Assembly (NCBI RefSeq): GCF_018847375.1
Contig: NZ_CP072036.1
Location: forward strand, 2,046,001 to 2,110,000
Length of the DNA: 64,000 bases
Source: Akkermansia massiliensis
GTDB taxonomy: Bacteria > Verrucomicrobiota > Verrucomicrobiia > Verrucomicrobiales > Akkermansiaceae
Reading direction: 5' to 3'
The position numbers were made by a program, and so were the translations under genes. Under the pieces are notes generated by a model that ran no database searches, was not told where the DNA came from, and saw only the letters and a list, made by a program, of their open reading frames with translations. Positions 1 through 7,423 of the stretch are shown here, piece by piece. The stretch's first letter is position 1. Every line of letters starts with the position of its first letter.

Positions 1-290
1 ACAAGGAATGGTGGTCTAGCTCCTCATACCTGTTCCTTGAGTTCCACCCCCAGCGAGTTCGCCGGAGTTTCACGACAGGGGCATTTCTCATATTACTTAA
101 TAAGGTTAATTGTCCTGCATTCTTGATGAAGGCAGGCACTCCGGCATAGCCGGGAAGGAGACTCGCTGAGTCTCATAAAACTTGAACGGGAGATCCAAAC
201 GAGATCCCACATTATTTTCCCCCTTCAGTATCAAGAGCGCCTGAAGGAACTATTTTCATTAGCAAAGTATGCTCTTGCTTCATACTAATC
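1..290. other. Non-coding upstream region with small hairpins
   Basis: I find no supportable gene here. The sequence contains a short perfect hairpin at 158-174 (GAGACTC, loop GCT, GAGTCTC) and a looser inverted pair, caaggaa at 2-8 with ttccttg at 33-39. It is the upstream region of the winged-helix gene that starts at 291 and may hold its promoter. The window begins inside this region, so the leftward context is unknown. Confidence 0.4.
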
Positions 291-2219
291 ATGAGTACCT
301 GCAAAAAACAAAGGAAGCGTTCCGACGCATCAATCGAAGCACAATATACCGAAAGAAGAGGAAACTACACGCCTTTCTCTCGGATTATGCTTTCACTCTT
401 CGAAGATCACAACCAGGCAGTTGTCTGGTTCTATCTTTACGCACGTGATTGTTTTACCGTGCATACCATCAGCTCAATCAGTAATGGGACAGGCATTTCC
501 GTAAGAACCCTGCCTTCTGTGCTAAATGCCCTTGCGAAAAATCATTGGTGCTGTAAACAGCGTATACCCAAAAAGGAAGGAACTCCTCTGTATTATCATG
601 ACCTGCAAAACTGGAGGGCAAGGACCGCCTTCCCTGATAATTGGATCGAAGTAGCGAAAGGAGGTGTTCCTAGAGGTCTGAACCTTTGTGATCGTCAAAG
701 GCATCAAGACATCTGTCTAAATATCAGAGAAGTTGACAAAAAAGGCATCAAACGCATAGAAATCCCCGTTCCCAACGGGCCAATGCTGGACACTCGACTT
801 ACTGCCAAGGACCGGGCATTCTGGCTCTGGTTATACATCCATTGCCAGACGACACCTCCGAAAAATCATACACTCAAGGCCATTCATCAGAAATTGCCTC
901 ATTTTTTGAACAAGAAGATCTCTGTGTCTGCGCTGAAGTCACGCCTTAACAAGTTACGCAAAGCCGGGTATCTGGAAGAATCACCTCTCCGGAGCAAGAG
1001 GGATGTTCGAGGTACCCTTTGTCTATACAAAGCTGTTTCGAACCCTCCTCTGAAGATACCTGATGGACGTCGGGTACGAATTGAAGCCATGCAAAACCAA
1101 GATGAAAATTTGCGGATGACCGAGATGAAGAATTGCGTCGTGAATAACAAAAGTCTGATAACGACAGGTCTCGGCACCGCCTCTGACCTGTCGTTACCGA
1201 CGACTTCGACAGGAATGAATAGCTCGCCTGCGGCGGCAGGGCTGCGCCCTGACCGCCCCAGTCTCGACTCTTCCCCCGGGATACAGGGTGATGAGCCGCT
1301 AATCCCGGAATGGGTTCCTTATCGAAAGGAAGGAGAGGAGGTTTCCTTGCGGGAGCTGAACAGGCTGGTTCAACAGTGGCAGAGACATGCCATGGCCGAT
1401 GTAAGAAAGGCTATTGCACTGTACAAAAATGAAGAGAACTTGCCTCCCGGTGCTATCATTTTATGGCTGCTTAAACATACCCATTGGGCCCGGCTTCTTT
1501 TTGATTCCACCATGACGGATTACGAAGACTATCTGGATGATCTCGGAGCGTTTGCCCTCAAGCGTTCGATCCCATTCGTTGACTGGATTGTCCAGAGATT
1601 CAGCACACGCAAACAACCGTTCAGTGTGATTCATGGAATTCATGATTCTCCCGAATTTTACCACCCTCAAGCGATAATCAGTTGGCAGTCAAAAATAACA
1701 GAACGTATATGCTGTATCGTATCTCTGTGCCCGGAAATGCTGTCGGAATTCAAGGAATGGCCAAAGCCGATTGACGGGTACCATATCCCCTCCTGGACAG
1801 AAAACGGGCTGCGGTCGTATTTGAAATATCAACGTGAAATCTGGCTCGATTCCAGTATTCAAGCGTGGAACAACGGCCCCTTTGACGAGAAAGGAATTCC
1901 GCGCTATTACGGCTTTGCTTCGGGTGGTATCGAAGCATATGTACTGGGGTGCTACTTGGGCAGAATCAAAATTCCAAATAAACAGGTGCAGGAATTTCAT
2001 CAGTCACAAAACTGGAAAGAACTTTTCGAACATCCTGATCTTTTCAGATATCTGGAGGAGAAAGCGACAGACACCGATTATCAAATTTTGTTCGGAATGA
2101 AAAAACGGCAGCTCAATGCGTTAAAAACCGAGTTTGTCAGGAACCTTGTGGACGAACTCATGCAGTTGCGAACCTATGGACTTGACCTCATGAAATATCA
2201 GGGTGATTCAAAACAATAA
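291..2219 (+). CDS. Winged-helix DNA-binding protein of unknown function (642 aa)
   Basis: I do not recognise a named family. The first 110 residues read as a winged-helix fold (VVWFYLYARDCF, then a segment TISSISNGTGISVRTLPSVL), and residues about 175-250 form a second helix-turn-helix-like unit (FWLWLYIHCQTTP, then KKISVSALKSRLNKLRKAGYL). A low-complexity Ser/Pro/Gly linker at about 300-345 separates these from a helical C-terminal half with no obvious catalytic motif. Two N-terminal winged helices on a long protein recall plasmid replication initiators, so a role in replication or copy control of the element is possible but unproven. It stands alone on the plus strand, opposite to the backbone operon downstream. 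The first ATG of the long frame is used because nothing further upstream is open. Confidence 0.75.
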   Translation: MSTCKKQRKRSDASIEAQYTERRGNYTPFSRIMLSLFEDHNQAVVWFYLYARDCFTVHTISSISNGTGISVRTLPSVLNALAKNHWCCKQRIPKKEGTPLYYHDLQNWRARTAFPDNWIEVAKGGVPRGLNLCDRQRHQDICLNIREVDKKGIKRIEIPVPNGPMLDTRLTAKDRAFWLWLYIHCQTTPPKNHTLKAIHQKLPHFLNKKISVSALKSRLNKLRKAGYLEESPLRSKRDVRGTLCLYKAVSNPPLKIPDGRRVRIEAMQNQDENLRMTEMKNCVVNNKSLITTGLGTASDLSLPTTSTGMNSSPAAAGLRPDRPSLDSSPGIQGDEPLIPEWVPYRKEGEEVSLRELNRLVQQWQRHAMADVRKAIALYKNEENLPPGAIILWLLKHTHWARLLFDSTMTDYEDYLDDLGAFALKRSIPFVDWIVQRFSTRKQPFSVIHGIHDSPEFYHPQAIISWQSKITERICCIVSLCPEMLSEFKEWPKPIDGYHIPSWTENGLRSYLKYQREIWLDSSIQAWNNGPFDEKGIPRYYGFASGGIEAYVLGCYLGRIKIPNKQVQEFHQSQNWKELFEHPDLFRYLEEKATDTDYQILFGMKKRQLNALKTEFVRNLVDELMQLRTYGLDLMKYQGDSKQ

Positions 2220-2381
2220 ACTGTTTGCAACAAGGAATTCATACAGGAAGTCCGCTGCGTGGCAGAATGTCCTCGATATTGGGGTATAAATGGCTTCAGA
2301 ACGCCCCGTAAGGGAGCTGGCCTCATATCTCGCTCCGGAGAATAAACGGCCTGCCTGGGGCATCCTGGGGCTAAAAACAAT

Positions 2382-2415
2382 CACAGCACCCGGAGAGCCG
2401 TCTCCGGGTGCTGTG
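2382..2415 (-). terminator. 15-bp perfect hairpin, probable terminator
   Basis: A 15-bp perfect stem (cacagcacccggaga at 2382-2396 and its complement at 2401-2415) with a 4-base loop. On the minus strand it is followed by ATTGTTTTTAG, which fits a rho-independent terminator for the operon that ends near 2757. On the plus strand there is no U-tract. Confidence 0.6.
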
Positions 2416-2481
2416 AGAGAATGCTGCAAGATGGTCGCAATTATTCTGCAGAAGGGGATTTATTTCTTTTCGTTATCAGCA

Positions 2482-2509
2482 ACGCCCTTCTTCTTTAGAA
2501 GAAGGGCGT
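2482..2509. terminator. 13-bp palindrome, terminator-like
   Basis: acgcccttcttct at 2482-2494 pairs perfectly with 2497-2509, leaving only two unpaired bases at the centre. Neither side has a long T-run. It lies downstream of both convergent genes and may act as a transcript end or as a protein-binding palindrome. Confidence 0.4.
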
Positions 2510-2756
2510 GCAGAAAGTTTGCCTGTGCGGTTTTATTCCGGGAGGAATGATTCGCATGCGTGTTATCTCAAAAGTGGTGGCGCAGCGGCCTTACACACCA
2601 TAACTCAAACCTCTGCAATCTGCTCCTAATCAATCATTAGCACCGAATATCCCTCATTAGACTGTTGCCATTCTGTGCCCTCAGTGTCACATTTACCCCT
2701 GTTTCAGTGCAGGATTTTGCAAGAAAATGAGACACGCAGTGTCACACTGGGTTCAA

Positions 2757-3050
2757 CTACGATATTCTCGGAGGCTCATACAGCCCGGCTTCCCGGAACT
2801 GCTTGATCATCTCCTTATCCTGATACTCGTTGATCCATTTCGGAATAGCAGCTTTAACCGACTCTGGGGTATACAGTTTGTACTCGTACCTGTGTTTATC
2901 CAGACTGGGAGAGAACAAGTACTTGCAGACGTAGGCCCAGACATATCCGGGCTCTACATTACCCTCAATACGTATTCATAATCTGAGGCCAGAATCGGAA
3001 CCTCCCTGCGACAGCTAAAAAACAGCTCTCCTTCATGATGAAGAAGAGCT
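2757..3050 (-). pseudogene. Decayed small gene, frameshifted
   Basis: The minus strand from about 2990 down to the TAG at 2757-2759 reads as a natural protein: EGNVEPGYVWAYVCKYLFS, then a segment rich in Lys, Tyr and Glu, ending EMIKQFREAGLYEPPRIS. It has no start codon. Immediately upstream, another frame reads VPILASDYEYVLRV and stops at a TAG, and joining the two frames near 2975 gives a smooth sequence. Upstream of that the frame runs into the stop of the 43-aa gene. I read this as the last gene of the DUF932 operon, broken by a frameshift. The family is not recognised. Confidence 0.5.
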
Positions 3051-3064
3051 GCTGAATGGAGGCC

Positions 3065-3196
3065 TTATCCGTCCTTGGCTTCCAGCGTCCTGACAATGGC
3101 CTGAGCCCCTCGTTTGTACACGGTCACGGCCAACAGCTCTCCGTCTTGAAAGACGGCCCAGAAGCGGGTGCCCTTGTACTTTTCAATCGTCAGCAT
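3065..3196 (-). CDS. 43-aa peptide with near-perfect ribosome binding site
   Basis: A short ORF beginning MLTIEKYKGTRFWAVFQDGE and ending in TLEAKDG. The start ATG at 3194-3196 is preceded by AAAGGAGGTG about 7-8 bases upstream, the best Shine-Dalgarno match seen in this part of the window. It overlaps the end of the 134-aa gene by 14 bases, consistent with translational coupling. The sequence looks like a small beta-rich domain (EKYKGTRFWAVF, ELLAVTVYKRGAQ). Compact proteins of this kind occur in mobile-element backbones, but I cannot assign a function. Confidence 0.65.
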   Translation of the reverse strand: MLTIEKYKGTRFWAVFQDGELLAVTVYKRGAQAIVRTLEAKDG

Positions 3197-3587
3197 CAGG
3201 CAACACCTCCTTTCCGGGATGATGGCGGGACTTGAGCAGATGTCTCAGTACGGCCCCGATATTGGCCTCATACATGTCCCGTGTGTGCTTGTTGCAGGCG
3301 ACGGCATACAGATACCGGACATCAAGAATGTCGATGGCTTCACCGCAGAGCCGGATGCAGCTTTCAAGGGTAGCCAGCTCCGCCTCCGGAATCGGCGAAT
3401 CCAGCAGGATGCTTTCGTCGTCGTCCAGAGACTTCTGCTGTTCTTCCGTCAGTTCCGGGAGATTCACCAGAGCCGTCATGGACGGCCCGTGAATCGTCAG
3501 CGTGCTCAGCCCCAGCGATGGATCGTTCTGATGACTGCTGCAAAGCGACACTGCCTTCCCGATCCGGGCCAATAGCTCCGTATCCAC
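3183..3587 (-). CDS. Hypothetical backbone protein (134 aa), start uncertain
   Basis: An acidic, mostly helical protein without a recognised domain (LPELTEEQQKSLDDDE, then a helical C-terminus with VRYLYAVACNKHTRD). In this frame the only starts are a GTG at 3585-3587 or non-standard codons further upstream. A much better start, an ATG at 3652-3654 with AGGAAAGGAAG ahead of it, is in another frame and encodes MKTMPIIAQLRS. Switching frame near 3610-3625 then gives DPIRTYLEVDTELLARIG, which looks like one protein of about 156 aa. Either the GTG is real or the 5' end carries a frameshift. The gene sits between the membrane peptide and the 43-aa gene in the same operon. Confidence 0.55.
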   Translation of the reverse strand: MDTELLARIGKAVSLCSSHQNDPSLGLSTLTIHGPSMTALVNLPELTEEQQKSLDDDESILLDSPIPEAELATLESCIRLCGEAIDILDVRYLYAVACNKHTRDMYEANIGAVLRHLLKSRHHPGKEVLPDADD

Positions 3588-3682
3588 TTCCAGATACGTC
3601 CGTATCGGATCCGCTCGTGGAACGCAGTTGCGCGATGATGGGCATCGTCTTCATGTCTCGTTCTCTTCCTTTCCTGTCGGAG

Positions 3683-3853
3683 TTACTTGCAGAAGAAGGC
3701 GATGACGCCCATGAGCAACAGCACGGCTAGCAGGTACGGTGCTACGGCCACCAGAGCCGACAGGACGCCGACGACAATCGGTCCCAGCAGACACAGCAGT
3801 ACGAGCGCCACCAGGGCGATCATGATGCCTTTCATGTTCATGACGTGCCTCAT
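3683..3853 (-). CDS. Small hydrophobic membrane peptide (56 aa)
   Basis: The peptide starts MRHVMNMKG and is then almost entirely hydrophobic (MIALVALVLLCLLGPIVVGV, LSALVAVAPYLLAVLLLMGV), ending AFFCK: two closely spaced transmembrane segments with a Gly/Pro turn. The ATG at 3851-3853 overlaps the TGA of the upstream wHTH gene as ATGA, so translation is probably coupled. A start at the second or third Met would also be possible. Its role is unknown; hydrophobic peptides of this size can be toxins, accessory transport subunits or regulators of membrane proteases. Nothing in the sequence decides between these. Confidence 0.65.
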   Translation of the reverse strand: MRHVMNMKGIMIALVALVLLCLLGPIVVGVLSALVAVAPYLLAVLLLMGVIAFFCK

Positions 3854-4182
3854 GCGGGAATTCTTGTCCGGGATGATCGACGAACCGGAGCGGCAGCGGA
3901 CACCCATTGCCTGAGCGCCTGCCGTCCGGCATAGGTAATCAGCCAGCAATCGGACCGAAGCAGAAATTCCTCTTCCTTTGTGCGGATGATGAACTCCCGC
4001 CCGGCCAGACCTCGGACGGAATGCCTGACGCTTTCCTGCTTGATGCCATGGCATTCCGCCATGATCTCCTTGTCACTGCGTTCAAAGTCGCCGTGAAGGT
4101 ACAGGAGAATGGACAGCTCCAGTCCGGTCAGGGACGGAGCCCGCCCCAGACGTTTCAACCGTAGATGTTGTTTTCTTCTCAT
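3850..4182 (-). CDS. Small winged-helix regulator (110 aa)
   Basis: Residues 17-90 fit a MarR/PadR-like winged helix: LTGLELSILLYL (helix 1), SDKEIMAECHGIKQESVRHSVRGLAGREFI (helix-turn-helix with recognition helix) and the wing, then WLITYAGRQALRQW. The very basic N-terminus (MRRKQHLRLKRLGR) would suit DNA binding. It lies 12 bases downstream of the DUF932 gene and overlaps the membrane peptide by ATGA. A regulator in second position of a backbone operon suggests autoregulation or control of the element, but the target is not visible. Confidence 0.7.
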   Translation of the reverse strand: MRRKQHLRLKRLGRAPSLTGLELSILLYLHGDFERSDKEIMAECHGIKQESVRHSVRGLAGREFIIRTKEEEFLLRSDCWLITYAGRQALRQWVSAAAPVRRSSRTRIPA

Positions 4183-4194
4183 GGTCGTTTCAGA

Positions 4195-5052
4195 TCAGTT
4201 GTTCAGGGTATAGCTGTCGGCCAGATCCCAGAGCTCCCGGTTCAGGCGTGTGTTTCCGTCAATGCCATTGAGCGCACGCAGGGAGCGGCGACGATATACG
4301 CCGTCCGTCTGCGGTTTTAAAGGAACGCCTCCCCGGATCAGGTTTTCCTGAACCCGGTTGAAGCACTGCCAGACGGTAGCTGGTCCTCCCGCCGTAAAGC
4401 CGATGTCGTTCCAGCGCCGGGGCGACAGAAGGGCTTCGGGACGTATTTTGTCTTCGTAGTCGTCTCCCATTCGCAGCTGTGCCGCTTCATGAACGAAGTC
4501 CACCTGACGCTTGTAGGGTAGTTCGACTCCCTGCATGCGGTGAATGTCGTCCATGATCCGGGGCGTTTCAGAGGCCAGCCGGAGACTGGCGGCGATCACC
4601 TCTTCTCCGGTATGACCCATGTGACGAATGTTGATCGCGGCAATACGCGCCCCGACAATCAGACCGTTGGTACACACCAGCCGGAAGATACCGGCCATGA
4701 GCTGGTAGGAGCAGCTGCCGTTGTGACTGTTGATCATGACCACTTCGATGCGCTGCTCACGGTTGTGTTCCAGCACGTCCCGGTGGGCGAAGCGAATCAG
4801 GTGCTTGCGGGTGGGCGTGCCGTCCGATTTCCGGGTACGTTGTTCCTGAGCTCCGACGACGAGGAATCCAGCCTCTTCCATCTGGTCGAGCAGGGAGTCG
4901 GACGAGACGAAACGGTACTTCTCCGAACGGCTGTCGTCCTCACGGTCGGCAAAGACGGAGGGAGCGACACGCCGGATCTGGAATCTGTCCAGAGGGCTGT
5001 TATCTCGGTTACGATAGAGTTCACGTGTGGATGTACGAGTATTCATGTTCAT
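4195..5052 (-). CDS. DUF932-family protein
   Basis: The 285-residue protein matches the DUF932 (formerly DUF945) pattern of plasmid- and phage-borne proteins. There is a basic N-terminus, a segment RKHLIRFAHRD, the central signature SYQLMAGIFRLVCTNGLIVG at about 115-134, and a helical C-terminal half. Family members are common on mobile elements and sit near anti-restriction or replication genes; a biochemical function is not established. It is the first gene of the minus-strand backbone operon. The start is MNMNTR at 5052, with a second Met two codons later. A 14-bp palindrome lies 11-24 bases upstream and a terminator-like hairpin sits further up the leader, so expression is probably regulated. 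Confidence 0.8.
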   Translation of the reverse strand: MNMNTRTSTRELYRNRDNSPLDRFQIRRVAPSVFADREDDSRSEKYRFVSSDSLLDQMEEAGFLVVGAQEQRTRKSDGTPTRKHLIRFAHRDVLEHNREQRIEVVMINSHNGSCSYQLMAGIFRLVCTNGLIVGARIAAINIRHMGHTGEEVIAASLRLASETPRIMDDIHRMQGVELPYKRQVDFVHEAAQLRMGDDYEDKIRPEALLSPRRWNDIGFTAGGPATVWQCFNRVQENLIRGGVPLKPQTDGVYRRRSLRALNGIDGNTRLNRELWDLADSYTLNN

Positions 5053-5062
5053 TGATGATTGG

Positions 5063-5076
5063 TTTGTTGCAACAAA
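5063..5076. promoter_or_regulatory. 14-bp perfect palindrome upstream of DUF932 gene
   Basis: tttgttgcaacaaa is a perfect palindrome immediately upstream of the DUF932 start codon and directly after the leader hairpin at 5079-5111. It could be an operator, perhaps for the small wHTH encoded in the same operon. Part of it also supplies the T-run of the hairpin, so the two functions may overlap. Confidence 0.4.
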
Positions 5077-5078
5077 AA

Positions 5079-5111
5079 GCCCGCCTCCCGGAACAAAGCC
5101 GGGAGGCGGGC
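5079..5111 (-). terminator. Intrinsic terminator, possibly a leader attenuator
   Basis: A 13-bp perfect GC-rich stem (gcccgcctcccgg at 5079-5091 with 5099-5111) and a 7-base loop, followed on the minus strand by TTTTTGTTG. By itself it would end the transcript of the GIY-YIG-like gene at 5204. However, the promoter-like motif at 5139-5177 lies between that gene and this hairpin and points the same way, so for the DUF932 operon the hairpin lies in the 5' leader. It may therefore act as an attenuator. Confidence 0.75.
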
Positions 5112-5138
5112 ACAGGCAGGAAGCAGAGCATCTACTTC

Positions 5139-5177
5139 CTCAATGATATATGACGTGAAGAGAGGGGGATTTTCAGA
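5139..5177 (-). promoter_or_regulatory. Promoter-like motif shared with two other backbone genes
   Basis: On the minus strand this reads CTGAAA, 17 bases, then TCATATATCA, a plausible -35/-10 pair. The same CGTCATATAT core is found upstream of the genes starting at 17557 and 20512. Just downstream a hairpin forms (aggaag at 5118-5123 with cttcct at 5135-5140). It would drive the DUF932 operon. Confidence 0.45.
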
Positions 5178-5203
5178 TGGATGTCTCCATCCGAAAGACA
5201 GGC

Positions 5204-5509
5204 TTATTCAATCGTATAGCCCCTTTTGCGATAGGCGTAGACAATGCTGCTGGTGTCATTGCCTCCTCCATTGAAGCCGGAGGCCCCAAGCTCCTGGAAA
5301 TATCCTTCGATACTGCGTGCTTCATCAGCAGACCGGGATTGGCAGACGATGTAGTCGTCCTCCCTCCTGTCCACATTATGGTCCTGAAACAGGCGTTTTT
5401 CTGCATTGTTAGTTACTCCGATATAAACCTTGTTCCAGGTAATACCTCTATCTTCGAAGAAGGCGGTAATACTTCGAATGATCTGCTGTCTTTCCATGAT
5501 GCTCTTCAT
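5204..5509 (-). CDS. GIY-YIG-like small protein
   Basis: About 101 residues with the sequence KVYIGVTNNAEKRLFQDHNV, which resembles the first strand and Arg-containing helix of the GIY-YIG fold (here VYIG, then R in EKRL). The rest (an acidic DDYIVCQSRSADEARSIE helix and GGNDTSSIVYAYRKRGY) fits the small nuclease-like proteins often encoded next to phage and plasmid genes. Whether the active-site set is complete is unclear, so I do not claim nuclease activity. The frame is open to 5539; I favour the Met at 5509 (MKSIMERQ), with the next Met at 5497 also possible. It is divergent from the AbiE-like pair. Confidence 0.65.
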   Translation of the reverse strand: MKSIMERQQIIRSITAFFEDRGITWNKVYIGVTNNAEKRLFQDHNVDRREDDYIVCQSRSADEARSIEGYFQELGASGFNGGGNDTSSIVYAYRKRGYTIE

Positions 5510-5575
5510 GGTCTTTCTGATCAACCAACGAGTCATCACGCCTGAATCGTATGATGGATTGCCCGAAATACATGA

Positions 5576-5627
5576 TGTCAGAAATCGTGCAAGTATATAT
5601 CTTGACCTTATGTCAGAGATCGTGCAA
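5576..5627. repeat. 17-bp direct repeats upstream of the AbiE-like operon
   Basis: tgtcagaaatcgtgcaa at 5576-5592 recurs as tgtcagagatcgtgcaa at 5611-5627, 16 of 17 identical and 35 bases apart. The pair lies in the intergenic region 26-77 bases upstream of the antitoxin-like gene. AbiEi proteins are known to repress their own operon by binding repeats, so these are candidate operators. The 35-base period places them on nearly the same face of the helix. Confidence 0.55.
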
Positions 5628-5652
5628 ATTATTTACAGCTCCTCAGAAAGAT

Positions 5653-6264
5653 ATGAACTTGTCCGCAACCAGAATCGACATGCTGAAGCAAATCAAAAAG
5701 CGATTTGCCTTGGGAGATGTGTTCTCAGCTGTAGACTTGAAGGAACTTGGTACCAGGGCTGCTTTGGATCAGTCTCTTTCCCGGCTGGCAGAGAGAGGAT
5801 GTATTGTCAGGATTGCAACCGGGTTGTATTACATGCCCCGAATCAGCAGTTATTCTCAACGGCCATTGCCTCCGTCTCCGGATCAGATCATTCAGGCTCT
5901 GGCTCGTAAAACAGGTTCCCGCATCATGCCGACAGGGGCAAGCCTTGCCAACAAACTCGGGTTGAGCGATCAGGTTCCCGCCTCTTATGAGTATTTGACA
6001 GATGGACGGTCAAAAGAGTTCCGTATCGGGGCTTTGCAAATCAGGTTACGCCGCACGGCCAAAAACCTGATGGATTTGTCAGGCACCATCATGGGAGAAG
6101 TATATATGGCATTGCGTTTCCTCGGTAAGAATCAGACTAGTGTGGAAGAAGTGCGTTCCCGCTTGTCTCAAAACCTTTCATCGAACGATAAGAAGCAACT
6201 CAACCGGTGGGCACCCCAAGCTCCTGAATGGATGCGTCCCATTATCTGCAATTTGCCGTCATGA
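5653..6264 (+). CDS. AbiEi-like antitoxin (DUF6088-type)
   Basis: About 203 residues starting MNLSATRIDMLKQIKKRF. The N-terminus is a winged helix (FSAVDLKELGTRAALDQSLSRLAERGCI, then a wing VRIATGLYYMPR), followed by the domain seen in AbiEi/DUF6088 proteins (RIMPTGASLANKLGLSDQVP, then a GRSKEFRIGALQIRLRR segment). Such proteins act as transcriptional repressor and antitoxin for a nucleotidyltransferase toxin. The frame is open from 5551, but the upstream part overlaps the direct repeats and looks non-coding, so I take the ATG at 5653. Its stop overlaps the toxin start as ATGA at 6261-6264. Confidence 0.8.
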   Translation: MNLSATRIDMLKQIKKRFALGDVFSAVDLKELGTRAALDQSLSRLAERGCIVRIATGLYYMPRISSYSQRPLPPSPDQIIQALARKTGSRIMPTGASLANKLGLSDQVPASYEYLTDGRSKEFRIGALQIRLRRTAKNLMDLSGTIMGEVYMALRFLGKNQTSVEEVRSRLSQNLSSNDKKQLNRWAPQAPEWMRPIICNLPS

Positions 6265-7262
6265 TTCGTTATTTTCAGCTTGTCCCCGAACAGCAGCGTG
6301 ATGTGCTTGCTGAAACTCAGAACCAATTAGGTTTGCCAGCTCTCTTTCTGGAAAAAGACTACTGGGTATGCCGGGTTCTGGATATGTTGTTTGAAAACCA
6401 AGCGTTAGAGCCTCATTTGTGTTTCCGGGGTGGCACATCCTTGTCAAAAGCCTTTCATTGCATCCAGCGCTTTTCTGAAGACATAGACATTGCTTTGTCT
6501 CCTGCGTTCTTTTCAGACATGCCCAGAGAGTTGCTCCCCGTTCCTGGTGAATCTTCGTCGCAGCGTGATCGCAAGCAGCGCAAGATGAGAGAGTATTACA
6601 GGAATCTGATGTGTGACTTCATCCTGCCAGCCTTACAGCAATCCTTTGACTGTCGTGGTATTTCAGGGGTTCGTTTTGAACTGGAAGATCTCAGTAAGGC
6701 TCGCGACCCGTTCGTTCTTTTCATTCATTATCCTTCCGTGCTGGAACATGATGCCGGTTCCTATGTGGCTCCGGCGGTCAAACTGGAACTAAGCGGCAGA
6801 GCAGAGACAACACCTTCCTCTCCTGCTGAAATCGACTCCTATATAGCCCAAGTTTTTCCCGAACTGGCAGAACCTGTTTCTCTGCAAGTCGTTTCTCCCA
6901 AACGAACCTTTTGGGAAAAGGCGTTCATTCTGCATGAGGAAAACGTGCGGGGAGGCCCAAGCAAACCACGGTTGGCCAGACACTATTATGATCTGGACGC
7001 CCTGATCAGAAATGGCATGTACGACAACTCTTTGTTTGAACAAATCAAACAACAACGTGCAGTCAATTATGGATATTCATGGATCGATTACGAACATCTG
7101 GGTCCTTCCGATATGAATATCCTGCCTCCTGATGATCACAGTTATCAGTCCTGGGCTCGTGACTACATCCAAATGAAACCGATGTTGTTTGGCGAAATTG
7201 AAGAGTTTACCGCCATCGTACAGCGTATTCGGAACTTTGTGGAATCGGAATTCAGTAAATGA
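6261..7262 (+). CDS. AbiEii/AbiGii-type nucleotidyltransferase toxin
   Basis: About 333 residues. The nucleotidyltransferase signature is clear: CFRGGTSLSKAFHCIQRFSE followed by DIDIAL, giving the G-G-T-S-L motif and the two catalytic Asp residues at roughly 64-85. Downstream, KRTFWEKAFILHEE and LARHYYDLDALI match the conserved C-terminal motifs of AbiEii. Family members transfer nucleotides to tRNA and cause growth arrest, often triggered by phage. ATGA overlap with the antitoxin gene shows translational coupling, so I use the ATG at 6261 rather than the Met at 6228 inside the antitoxin gene. All key motifs look intact. Confidence 0.88.
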   Translation: MIRYFQLVPEQQRDVLAETQNQLGLPALFLEKDYWVCRVLDMLFENQALEPHLCFRGGTSLSKAFHCIQRFSEDIDIALSPAFFSDMPRELLPVPGESSSQRDRKQRKMREYYRNLMCDFILPALQQSFDCRGISGVRFELEDLSKARDPFVLFIHYPSVLEHDAGSYVAPAVKLELSGRAETTPSSPAEIDSYIAQVFPELAEPVSLQVVSPKRTFWEKAFILHEENVRGGPSKPRLARHYYDLDALIRNGMYDNSLFEQIKQQRAVNYGYSWIDYEHLGPSDMNILPPDDHSYQSWARDYIQMKPMLFGEIEEFTAIVQRIRNFVESEFSK

Positions 7263-7264
7263 TT

Positions 7265-7410
7265 TCAGATAAAAAGAAGCATACCTCACGGCAGATTTCG
7301 GAATAGACTTCATTCCTTTACCTCCTTCCCCGCCCTAAGCATTTCGTCCCGGGCTGAGAATGGAAACACTCGAAGGTGATTCTTACTCAAGCAATCATGA
7401 TGTATTGTGT
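7265..7410 (-). pseudogene. Remnant of the 3' end of a PD-(D/E)XK nuclease gene
   Basis: On the minus strand the region reads IA, stop, VRITFECFHSQPGTKC. This aligns with IACEGITTERFHPQPGMQC near the C-terminus of the decayed nuclease gene at 16299-16972. The nucleotide similarity continues downstream to a shared aaaaagaagc block (7271 here, about 16241 there), with small indels. It is a second, more degraded copy of that gene's 3' end, lying on the other side of the restriction-modification block in the same orientation. Confidence 0.6.
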
Positions 7411-7423
7411 AGAAACAAATGAA

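Larger units (their letters stand above)
2220..2756. other. Intergenic region with two strong palindromes, no supportable gene
   Basis: About 540 bases without a convincing gene. A plus-strand frame at 2290-2550 runs through both palindromes and ends in low-complexity sequence, so I do not accept it. The region holds the two hairpins listed separately and a short repeat, cagtgtcaca, at about 2681 and 2739. It separates the convergent winged-helix gene (plus) and the decayed end of the DUF932 operon (minus), so it probably serves as a transcription stop region for both. Confidence 0.4.

Noticed and set aside
2727..2981. 84-codon plus-strand frame
   Set aside because: It is opposite the natural-looking minus-strand remnant and has no ribosome binding site.
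3364..3654. 96-codon minus-strand frame with a good start signal
   Set aside because: Only the first 12 or so residues look real. The rest is Gly/Ser/Arg/Ala-rich and overlaps the better 134-aa frame, so I treat the start as belonging to a frameshifted gene.
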